From: Candidatus Alloenteromonas pullistercoris
Lineage (GTDB): Bacteria; Bacillota_I; Bacilli_A; RFN20; CAG-826
DNA: 64,000 nucleotides
Assembly (NCBI GenBank): GCA_017694295.1
Contig: JADINA010000039.1
Location: 43,573-107,572 of the forward strand
Reading direction: 5' to 3'
Part shown: positions 16,966-24,833 of the stretch, in pieces
Layout: every line of letters begins with the position of its first letter
Position numbering within the stretch: the first letter of the stretch is position 1
Notes under the pieces: generated by a model
What the model saw: the letters and a program-made list of their open reading frames with translations, nothing else
Databases searched by the model: none
What the model was told of the DNA's origin: nothing
Program-made: the position numbers and the translations under genes

Positions 16966-17912
16966 AAGGCAAGTTCTCCAAGTCGCTCATATTGCTTTGC
17001 CTGCCCCCGCTAAGCTGCCTTGGGGCTTTAGGCGTCGCGACCTACGCCTGGTTTTCCTCCTTCAGGTCGGCCGAGGCCAACGTCAACAGCATCCGCGTGG
17101 AGGCCCCCGGATTCGACGAATACGGCCTTTATTGCCTATCCATCAACAAACCCGCGGGAGCCGAGGTTTATTCCGGATACCCCGATTACGCCTCCTTAGA
17201 CGACGGCTCAAAGGCGAGCCGGATCTCGGGAAACGGCGACTTCATCGAGATAACCGATGGGTCGGAGGCCGCCTTGATGGAGGATATGTTCCCCCTATCG
17301 TGCTTCACCTTCGCCTTGTTCTTAGGCGAATCCGACTTCACCTCGTTCCAAATCGGCATCGAAACCTCCTCCTCGCCTTCCGCCTCCAATTACGTTGAGG
17401 TCATAAGGGGCGGGCAAGCGACCTACGAAAGGGTCGTCCTCGCCGGGGCCATCGACGTCTATTCGAAAACCATCCCCCTAGCGGAGGGGGAATACGCCCC
17501 CGGGGCCTTGAATCTAAGCGAGTCGACCATCGCGAAGGTCAATTCCTTCATCACGACCGAGATGGGGGCGCTTGGAAGCTACCCCAACGTCACTAGGGAG
17601 GACCGCTTCGCCTTTAGCCAAAGCGAGGAGCAGGAGCCGGTTTCCTCTTCCCCCTACCGCCTTAATCGCGCCCTCACTGACGACGTCATAACCCAAGGGG
17701 CCGATTATCTAGTCCTATTCACCGTCGAGTTCTCCGACCTGCCCTCGACCCACATGTCGCCTTTATCTAACGTCGAAGGCGGGATCGAGGGAGCGTCTTA
17801 TTGGCGTTATGACGAGTCCAGCAACCTTTCCACCGCCTATCAGGGGCTAAGCTTCGTTATTGATTCAGTTTCCGTCGTCGGCGGGTTTTTAAACGAAGGA
17901 GGCAGCATATGA
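16962..17912 (+). CDS. TasA-like SipW-dependent exported protein
   Basis: MKGKFSKSLILLCLPPLSCLGALGVATYAWFSSFRSAEANVNSI; ATGA overlap with previous CDS. Confidence 0.7.
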   Translation: MKGKFSKSLILLCLPPLSCLGALGVATYAWFSSFRSAEANVNSIRVEAPGFDEYGLYCLSINKPAGAEVYSGYPDYASLDDGSKASRISGNGDFIEITDGSEAALMEDMFPLSCFTFALFLGESDFTSFQIGIETSSSPSASNYVEVIRGGQATYERVVLAGAIDVYSKTIPLAEGEYAPGALNLSESTIAKVNSFITTEMGALGSYPNVTREDRFAFSQSEEQEPVSSSPYRLNRALTDDVITQGADYLVLFTVEFSDLPSTHMSPLSNVEGGIEGASYWRYDESSNLSTAYQGLSFVIDSVSVVGGFLNEGGSI

Positions 17913-20860
17913 AAAGCAAAGATTGGCGCTTAAAAGCCATTTACATCGGGTTCGTCTCGCTTGGGATCGCCTATTTGGCCTCATTGATCGGCTCTGGGGC
18001 GACCGGCATGGGATTGGCCCTTGCCATTTCCTCCTCCATCGCCCTTTTCCTCTTCCTTTCCCTTTGCGGGCTGCTTCTTCTTTATAACGCGAAGAAAAGG
18101 GACGCCGAGGGGCGGATGAGGAAGGAGGTCATGGGCCAGCTCGACGATCTAAAGAAAGGGACGGCCAAGGTTTCGCCGCGCCGCTATGGCTTTTATGAGC
18201 TCGATTCCTTCCAAGAGGACATCAACTCCTTCATCGCCGCCTATTTAAGCTCCTCCCCCGATTCCGACGCCCCCTTGTATAAGGGCAAGCGCTACCTTTG
18301 CCCAAAAAGCGAATTCGAGGAGGCGATGCTCGAGGAGATAAAGCGAAACCGCAATTACCGCCAAGCCGTGCTCGCCATCGACATACTCGGCCCGGTAAAC
18401 GAGCAGGCCAATGAAAAAGCCAAGGAAACCATCTTCGCCGCCTTCCCATACGCCATGCTCTCCTTAAGGGAGCCAAGGGGCTATTACGCCTATATATACG
18501 ACGCCGGCAGCGAATCCGAGTTCACCTCGCGGTGCCACCGCCTCCTTTCCGATTACGCCTACCAAAGCCAAGGGGGCGAGGAGGTTTCCTCCCTTCGCCT
18601 TGGCGGGGCCGTCTTCCCCCTTGTCCCGGCGGTCTCCCTCATCGATAGGGCCGAGAAAAGCCTGCAGGCGGAAGGGGATCTAAGCATCGATTCCGGGGAC
18701 GGGGAGGCCTTTTTGCCCTCGCCGCGCTCCAACGAGGCGAGCCGGCGCAACATCAACCTCGCCAACTTCGAGAAGCTTTACCGCCAAACCCTGCTTTCCG
18801 ATACAAGGGCGCGGCGCGAGCAGTCGATCTCCAAATCCCTCGCCTATTTCCTTGAAAGCGAGGGTTTCGACATCGGGGGGGCGCTTGAGTATTCCCGGCT
18901 TGACGAGAGCTATCGCGTCTATTGCGAGCAAAAGGCGAAAGGGTGCGCCTGCGCCTCGTTTTCCTCCTTTGGCAAATCGATTCCGGCCAGTTGGCTCGAT
19001 CCGGCCTTTGAATGCGCCAAAGCCGACTTCCCCCTTTACATCCGCTACCTCAAAGACGCCCCCAAGCCGGTGATGGCCTTGATGCAGTCGCTTGGGGCCG
19101 AATCGGCTTTGCTCGCCCCGATTATCTGGGAAGGGCGCAAATACGGCTTCCTTTATCTCCTAAGCTCCCATTCGAAGGATTTGACGCTCGAAGGCTTCGA
19201 TAAGGCCCATAACCTCTATTCGATACTCTCCTCCTCCCTCATAGTCTCCCGCAACGTCGAGGAAGCGGGCGGGATGAGCAATCTGCTCGACCAGCTGGCC
19301 AAACGAAGCGACAAATACGTCTACTCCATCGACGAGAAGACGTTCCAGATAAAGGAATGCACCGCCAACCTCGAGAAGCGTTTAGGGGGGAAGGCGAAGG
19401 GCAGGCTATGCCACGAGGCCTTCTTCAATAGCCCCACCCCCTGCCTCAACTGCCCCATCCATTCCGGGACCAATAGCTGCATCATCTCCTCCATCTCGCC
19501 CAAGGAATCGACGGTTTCCCTGGTCAGCAAAAGCAAATCGGGGCTGGCGACCCTCATCATCGAGCCGGCCCAGAAAGCCCCCTCGGGGTCCTCGCTCGTC
19601 GACAAGGCCCTCATCATCCCCTCGCCCAAGGGCTTCCGGGCCATGCTTTCGCGCGAGCTTATCGAGAAGGAGGGCTTCATCCTCGCCTTCCGGCTCCTCG
19701 ATTCTGGGCAGAAGCTGCTTGACAACCCCGCCGAATCCAACTCGACCATCCTCCTGCAGGTGCTTGAGAACCTCCAGATCACCCCATATTACGCCGACGC
19801 CTACCGCCTTGACGACGTGACCATCGCCATTCGGCTTAGCGGGCTTACGACCAGAAGCGGCCTTTACAAGGCGGTGGAGACGATCCAATCCGCCATAAGC
19901 GAGCCGATATCACTTGGCGGAGAGCCCTATACCCCCCATTACGCCTATTGCTCCGTCTCCTACCCAACCGAGGCCGGAAGCGGCGCCGACATGCTTTCCC
20001 TATTGAAGACCGAGCTTTCCCGCAGCGCTGAGTTCGGGGAAGGCTATTTGGCCGAGGTCGGGCGCAATAGCCTCCGCAAAGCTGGCAGAAGCGAGTATTT
20101 GATGGAGCTGCTTGAGGCGAGTTTGGAAAAAGACGCCGCAAGCTTCGGGCTCACCCCGATCGCCGAGACCTCGACCGGGAAGCCACGTTATTATGAGGCA
20201 TTCTTGACCCTACTTGACGAAAACCGGCTTATAAGCTCCTCGGAGCTGAATAGCCTTCTAAAAGACGAGAAGATGAGGCGTGACCTCGATTTCTCCGTCC
20301 TCCGCGGGCTTGGGGCCCTTTATCGCGATTACGGCAAAGGCCTAATGAAGGCCAGCGGGGTCCATTGCTTCTATTACCGGATGAAAGCGTCAAGCTTCCT
20401 TGACCCCTCCTTTGGGGAATTGCTTGAAAGCCTATTCGCCACCTACCACTTCCACAAAGGGGGGTTGGGGCTTTTGTTCGAGGCCAAAGACCTCTTCTCC
20501 AGAGGCGGCTACGCCCAAGAAGCCATCAAGAAGGCGACGGAAATCGGGGCGAGGATCGGGGTTTACGACTTCGACGCCTCCTCCTCGGGGTCCGACTTCC
20601 CCTACGACGGGCTATCGCTATTCATCTATAGCTCCGGCTTCATCAAGGACACGATGAACTCCGAATCGACGGCTTTGCTTTTGCTCCAATCGCTAAACCG
20701 CATCGGGGTTTCCGGCGGCATGGCGGTCGCTAGCGGCATAATCGACGAGACCGCCCGTTACTACGCCGCCGAGATGGGCTTTAAGCTAGGCAAAGGCAAG
20801 CTTTACGGCTCCTCGCCCATTTCAAAGGAGCGCTTCATCGCCTCGCTTTCCTACAAATAG
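17909..20860 (+). CDS. Membrane signalling protein: TM, GAF-like, PAS-like (C-x2-C), degenerate GGDEF and degenerate EAL
   Basis: CHEAFFNSPTPCLNCPIHSG PAS signature; EAF in place of EAL; YDFDASSSG in place of DDFGxGYSS; GKLYGSSP in place of QGYLFxxP. Confidence 0.65.
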   Translation: MKSKDWRLKAIYIGFVSLGIAYLASLIGSGATGMGLALAISSSIALFLFLSLCGLLLLYNAKKRDAEGRMRKEVMGQLDDLKKGTAKVSPRRYGFYELDSFQEDINSFIAAYLSSSPDSDAPLYKGKRYLCPKSEFEEAMLEEIKRNRNYRQAVLAIDILGPVNEQANEKAKETIFAAFPYAMLSLREPRGYYAYIYDAGSESEFTSRCHRLLSDYAYQSQGGEEVSSLRLGGAVFPLVPAVSLIDRAEKSLQAEGDLSIDSGDGEAFLPSPRSNEASRRNINLANFEKLYRQTLLSDTRARREQSISKSLAYFLESEGFDIGGALEYSRLDESYRVYCEQKAKGCACASFSSFGKSIPASWLDPAFECAKADFPLYIRYLKDAPKPVMALMQSLGAESALLAPIIWEGRKYGFLYLLSSHSKDLTLEGFDKAHNLYSILSSSLIVSRNVEEAGGMSNLLDQLAKRSDKYVYSIDEKTFQIKECTANLEKRLGGKAKGRLCHEAFFNSPTPCLNCPIHSGTNSCIISSISPKESTVSLVSKSKSGLATLIIEPAQKAPSGSSLVDKALIIPSPKGFRAMLSRELIEKEGFILAFRLLDSGQKLLDNPAESNSTILLQVLENLQITPYYADAYRLDDVTIAIRLSGLTTRSGLYKAVETIQSAISEPISLGGEPYTPHYAYCSVSYPTEAGSGADMLSLLKTELSRSAEFGEGYLAEVGRNSLRKAGRSEYLMELLEASLEKDAASFGLTPIAETSTGKPRYYEAFLTLLDENRLISSSELNSLLKDEKMRRDLDFSVLRGLGALYRDYGKGLMKASGVHCFYYRMKASSFLDPSFGELLESLFATYHFHKGGLGLLFEAKDLFSRGGYAQEAIKKATEIGARIGVYDFDASSSGSDFPYDGLSLFIYSSGFIKDTMNSESTALLLLQSLNRIGVSGGMAVASGIIDETARYYAAEMGFKLGKGKLYGSSPISKERFIASLSYK

Positions 20861-20863
20861 AAA

Positions 20864-20895
20864 AACCCCGGGGGGATAAGCCTTCCGGGGTTTTC
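20864..20895 (+). terminator. Terminator, probably bidirectional
   Basis: aaaaCCCCGGgggg...ccttCCGGGGtttt between convergent genes. Confidence 0.8.
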
Positions 20896-20902
20896 GCTTG
20901 CT

Positions 20903-21349
20903 TTAGCGGTAGACGATGACGGTCCCGTCTTCCTTGGCCTCGACGCGGTCGCCGGTTTTGACGTAGTCGAGGAATTCCTTCCCAAGTGAATCGACGCACA
21001 CCATCTTCACCCCGTTCCAGGTGGTGGCGAGGATGATGCCGCTTGCGGCAAGAGGGTCGATGGGCTCGGCGAAAAGCCAGGCCGAAGGGGCGATCCCCCT
21101 GGCCGAGACGGTTTGGATGATCATCCCGCCGGTGGTCGAGCCGATGGTCATGGGCAGGCAAAGGGCCTTGCCGGTTATGTTCTTGCCAAAGAGGTCTTGG
21201 TTGTTCTGGTCGGAGACGATGACTTTTTTGCAGTGGCTGTTGAGGGCGCTTTTCTGGAAGGAGGCAAGGGTGTTGAACCCGCCTTTGGTGACGGCGGCCT
21301 CCCCGTCGAAATGCCCTGGCGCGATGACGCGTCCCTTGAATTCCCTCAT
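20903..21349 (-). CDS. Aconitase X (AcnX) swivel-domain subunit (DUF126)
   Basis: KGRVIAPGHFDGEAAVTKGGFNTLASF...MTIGSTTGGMI. Confidence 0.8.
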   Translation of the reverse strand: MREFKGRVIAPGHFDGEAAVTKGGFNTLASFQKSALNSHCKKVIVSDQNNQDLFGKNITGKALCLPMTIGSTTGGMIIQTVSARGIAPSAWLFAEPIDPLAASGIILATTWNGVKMVCVDSLGKEFLDYVKTGDRVEAKEDGTVIVYR

Positions 21350-22644
21350 TTTATCTTCTCCTTCCCGACGAGGATGTTGAGCAGCTCCTCGTCTTTGGCG
21401 TAGCGGGCGAAGGTGTAGGTCCTAAGCTTATTCGAGTTGGTGAGCAGCCGCTTGGCCCCGCAAAGGGGGTTATCGGCATACATCAGGGGGCAGATGCTCG
21501 CAAGATGGGCCCCGGAGGCCATTAAGCGGGCGTAGTGCTCGCTCTTCTTGAACTTCTCAACCACCTGGGGGGCGGCGGTGAGGACGGTGTAGCAGGTGAG
21601 CTTCTTCCTCCCCGTCTCGGCTAATCCCCGCTCGAACTTCTCCGTCCAATCGCAAAGCTGCTTATAGGTAAGATGCGGGCAGCCGATGAAGGCGCGTTGG
21701 GGGGCCTTGTGCTTCTTCTTCCACATGATGGGGTAGGAACGGTAGACGCGCTCGATCTCCTCATCGTCGATGACGTATTCCTGATAGCCTTCCTTCAATA
21801 GCTTTTCCCCAAGCTCCTTGGCCTCGGGGGTCAAATTCGCCACGTGGTAGAGGCCAACCGCCCCGTTGGAGGCGCTCGCGGCCCCCATGTCCTTCAAATA
21901 GGCGACGGTGTCCTCATCCGGAAGAGGCTTCAAGAAGCGATCGAGCCCCTCGATGTAGGGGACCTTCTCCATGACCTTCATGCCGATGGCGGACCCCAGT
22001 ATCTGGGCCTCGGGGGTTTTGGTGGTCTTGACGATGACCCGGAAATCGGCTTTACGACCCTCTTGAGTCAAAAAGCCAAACTCCGGCACCATCCCAAGGA
22101 TCGCCCCGAAAAGGTCGATGACCCCGGAATTGCGGTTGCATTTGGCCCCGAGGACCGAGTTGGCGTAAACGACGGCGCTTGATTCCGCCCAGGAGATGAC
22201 GTCCCCTTTGCCAGGGATGTTGCCGACCTCTGGCAAATAGCAGGTGCAGGAAAAGGAGTCTTTGTCCTTAAGCCCAACCTTGGCGAGCATTCCCTCGTAT
22301 TCCTTCTGCCTTCCGTAGATGATCTTGGTGAAGACGAGCTTCTCAAGCGGGTTGGCCGAGCAAGAGGCGAATTCCATCGGGCGGGGGTCGGCGGTGAAGC
22401 CGCCTTCGGCTTTAAGCCCGGCTTCGATCAATTCGTCCATAAGCGGGTAGATGGTCGTAAGCATCGAGATGCCGAAGCTCGTGACCAAATGGCCGGTTTT
22501 GTAGGTAAGAGGCACCATCCGCTTGGCCCCGAAGACGTCGCCATAGCGGACCAATACCTCCATCATCTTGGCCTTCGTCTCCCCCTGCTTGCCGCTTAGG
22601 ATGTCAAGCTGCTCGGGGGTGAGGGCCATCTTTGGTTGATACAT
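21346..22644 (-). CDS. Aconitase X (AcnX) catalytic subunit (DUF521)
   Basis: Cys-containing AcnX sequence, adjacent to swivel subunit with overlapping stop/start. Confidence 0.8.
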   Translation of the reverse strand: MYQPKMALTPEQLDILSGKQGETKAKMMEVLVRYGDVFGAKRMVPLTYKTGHLVTSFGISMLTTIYPLMDELIEAGLKAEGGFTADPRPMEFASCSANPLEKLVFTKIIYGRQKEYEGMLAKVGLKDKDSFSCTCYLPEVGNIPGKGDVISWAESSAVVYANSVLGAKCNRNSGVIDLFGAILGMVPEFGFLTQEGRKADFRVIVKTTKTPEAQILGSAIGMKVMEKVPYIEGLDRFLKPLPDEDTVAYLKDMGAASASNGAVGLYHVANLTPEAKELGEKLLKEGYQEYVIDDEEIERVYRSYPIMWKKKHKAPQRAFIGCPHLTYKQLCDWTEKFERGLAETGRKKLTCYTVLTAAPQVVEKFKKSEHYARLMASGAHLASICPLMYADNPLCGAKRLLTNSNKLRTYTFARYAKDEELLNILVGKEKIK

Positions 22645-22658
22645 GGCTTTTCCTTTCC

Positions 22659-23048
22659 TTAATTCGAATGCGTGGCGAGGTAGGATAGCACGGCCGAGGC
22701 GGTCGCCTCGTTGGTGGCGAAGGGGATGTCGTAGACGGCGGCGATGCGCATAAGCGCCTTGACGTCGGGGTCATGGGGTTGGCTCGATAACGGGTCCCAA
22801 AAGAAGAAGACGGCGTCGATTTCCCTTTGGGCGATCGCCGCCCCGATTTGCTGATCCCCGCCCATCGGCCCGGAGAGGAAGCCCCTTACCTCCTGCCCGG
22901 TCGCCTCCTTGACGAGCTTGGCCGTATGGCCGGTGCCGACGAGCTCGAATAGGGAAAGGCGTTCCCTATGCGTTGAGGCCCATATCGCCATCTGCGGCTT
23001 TTTGTTGTCGTGGGCGATAAGAGCCAAGACCTTGCGCCTGTTTTCCAT
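22659..23048 (-). CDS. mgsA: Methylglyoxal synthase
   Basis: ALIAHDNKKPQM...GTGHTAKLV...SGPMGGDQQIGAAIA...FFWDPL..QPHDPDVKALMRIA..YDIPFATNEATA. Confidence 0.95.
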   Translation of the reverse strand: MENRRKVLALIAHDNKKPQMAIWASTHRERLSLFELVGTGHTAKLVKEATGQEVRGFLSGPMGGDQQIGAAIAQREIDAVFFFWDPLSSQPHDPDVKALMRIAAVYDIPFATNEATASAVLSYLATHSN

Positions 23049-23198
23049 GCTTTCCTCCTGCCTGCGATTAAAGTATATCGGGCTAGGGGCGCGCTTGAAA
23101 TCGGAATTTATGAAAATATTTTCCTTCGGCTCAGTTTGACCTTTATTTTACATAGTGGTTTTTGCAAAAAATAATCAAGCGTTTATCGGCACTTTTCG

Positions 23199-23238
23199 TG
23201 AAAGCGTTTTCTGAAAGCGCTCACTGAAAACGGTTTCA
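23199..23238. promoter_or_regulatory. Three tandem cre-like (CcpA/LacI-type) operators
   Basis: TGAAAGCGTTTTCT (23199), TGAAAGCGCTCACT (23212), TGAAAACGGTTTCA (23225): each fits TGNAANCGNWNNCW. Confidence 0.7.
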
Positions 23239-23251
23239 AAGCCGACCCCCC

Positions 23252-23279
23252 TTGTCATCTTCTCCGCTTGCTTTATATT
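23252..23279 (+). promoter_or_regulatory. Putative promoter downstream of cre triplet
   Basis: TTGTCA, 16-nt spacer, TATATT. Confidence 0.5.
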
Positions 23280-23335
23280 GTTGCTGCTTCCCAAGAAGGG
23301 AGCAAAAGAAAAAAGGAAAGAAGGAGGTAAGCGAC

Positions 23336-23488
23336 ATGAAGCATGATTACACCGAATTGCTTGAGAAACTCGCTTCCCAAGGCGCCATGTTCGACGATTC
23401 TTACGACAAGGACATCCGACTGGCCTACGAAGCGCCGCGTTTCCCCGAGCTCTTGGTTTCCCCCATCGAGCTAAGCCGCGCGTTCTGA
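23336..23488 (+). CDS. 50-aa small protein of unknown function
   Basis: AAGGAGGT SD 6 nt before ATG; MKHDYTELLEKLASQGAMFDDSYDKDIRLAYEAPRFPELLVSPIELSRAF; followed by terminator. Confidence 0.6.
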   Translation: MKHDYTELLEKLASQGAMFDDSYDKDIRLAYEAPRFPELLVSPIELSRAF

Positions 23489-23525
23489 TTAGGACTTGCG
23501 ATCACCCAATCCCCCAAAGGGCTTA

Positions 23526-23552
23526 ACCCCAATGGGGGTTTTTCTTTTTTTG
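23526..23552 (+). terminator. Terminator after small ORF
   Basis: AACCCC-aat-GGGGTT followed by T-rich run. Confidence 0.65.
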
Positions 23553-23586
23553 CTAACGCAAAAGAATGGGCCGATCCATCGTTTTG

Positions 23587-23620
23587 TTGCCTAATCTGTA
23601 TTATATGGACATAATATAGA
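23587..23620 (+). promoter_or_regulatory. Promoter with overlapping dyad for GntR gene
   Basis: TTGCCT-17 nt-CATAAT; TATTAT-atggac-ATAATA dyad; ATG only 5 nt after the -10. Confidence 0.5.
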
Positions 23621-23967
23621 TGATGGAAAGCGGAGAACCGATCTACAAGCTCATCGCCACCCGGTATATGGAACTTATCGAGAAAGGGGCTTTCAAGAAG
23701 GGGGACAAATTGCCCTCGGTCAGGGAAAGCGCCCACCTTTATTCGTGCAACCCCATGACGGCGGCGAAAGCCTACGACGAGTTGGTGGAAAGGGGATACG
23801 TCCGCCCATTGCCCCGCTCCGGCTACATCGTCTTGCCCGCCTCTTCCTTTATGCAAAGGAAAAGCGAGCTTTCCAAAGCCGTCAGCAGGCTTTTGGCCGA
23901 TGGATGGGAGGGGAAAGAGATAATCGAGGAGGTTTCGCGCCAATGCAAATCGAAATCGAAAAGCTAA
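23620..23967 (+). CDS. GntR-family regulator, YtrA-type
   Basis: PIYKLIATRYMELIEKGAFKKGDKLPSVRESAHLYSCNPMTAAKAYDELVERGYV; no large effector domain. Confidence 0.9.
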   Translation: MMESGEPIYKLIATRYMELIEKGAFKKGDKLPSVRESAHLYSCNPMTAAKAYDELVERGYVRPLPRSGYIVLPASSFMQRKSELSKAVSRLLADGWEGKEIIEEVSRQCKSKSKS

Positions 23968-24833
23968 GCAAAAGCTATGACGGCCGCGCCAAGGCCATCG
24001 ACGGGCTAAGCGTCCGCATCAACCCCGGGATCACCGCCTTGGTCGGGGAAAACGGGGCTGGCAAATCGACGTTGCTCAGGCTCATCGCCGGGGTCATCGA
24101 CCCCGATGAGGGGGAGGTTATCCTTGGCGATTGCCCATCAAAAGAGAAGAAGACGTCGGTTTTTTTCCTCCCCGACGACCCCTTCGGCCCGGTTGGCTCC
24201 ACCATCCGGTCGATGAGGCGGCTTTACGACAACTTCTATTTCTTCGACGAATCTATCTTCAATTCGTGCATCGCCCATTTCTCGCTTCCGCTTGATAAGC
24301 GTCTCACGAGCTTCTCCAAGGGCATGAGGCGGCAAGCCTATCTTAGCCTTGCCCTCTCTTGTTCCGCCCCCATCTTGCTTCTAGACGAGGCTTTTGACGG
24401 GCTCGACCCTTTGTCGCTAAGCTTCATAAAAGACCGCCTAATCGATTTAGACCCAGGCAAGATCGTCTTAATCGCCTCGCATAACACCGAGGCCATAAAA
24501 TCCATCGCCGAGCGCTTCCTATTGCTTTATAAGGGGAAACTAGGCGAGGACAAGGGGACGGGCGACCTTGGGAAGAACCTCGTAAAATACCAGGCGATAT
24601 TCTCCGCAATAGTGAAAAAAGAGGACCTCGAGGCCTATGGGCTTGACGTCATCATGTTCAACAAACTTGGCTCGATCACCAGCTTCGTCGCGGTTGAGGA
24701 TGAAGCGGCTTTGGAAAAAATGAAGGAAGGGCTCCATCCAAGCCTATGCGAAGCCGTCGCCATGAGCGAGTCCGAGGCTTTGTCGGCCGAGCTTTCCTTG
24801 GCCAAGAAGAAAGGGGGAAACGAAAATGAATGA
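23943..24833 (+). CDS. ABC transporter ATP-binding protein
   Basis: GENGAGKST Walker A; LTSFSKGMRRQAYLSLAL; LLLDEAFDGLDP; start at MQIEIEKLSKSY. Confidence 0.9.
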   Translation: MQIEIEKLSKSYDGRAKAIDGLSVRINPGITALVGENGAGKSTLLRLIAGVIDPDEGEVILGDCPSKEKKTSVFFLPDDPFGPVGSTIRSMRRLYDNFYFFDESIFNSCIAHFSLPLDKRLTSFSKGMRRQAYLSLALSCSAPILLLDEAFDGLDPLSLSFIKDRLIDLDPGKIVLIASHNTEAIKSIAERFLLLYKGKLGEDKGTGDLGKNLVKYQAIFSAIVKKEDLEAYGLDVIMFNKLGSITSFVAVEDEAALEKMKEGLHPSLCEAVAMSESEALSAELSLAKKKGGNENE

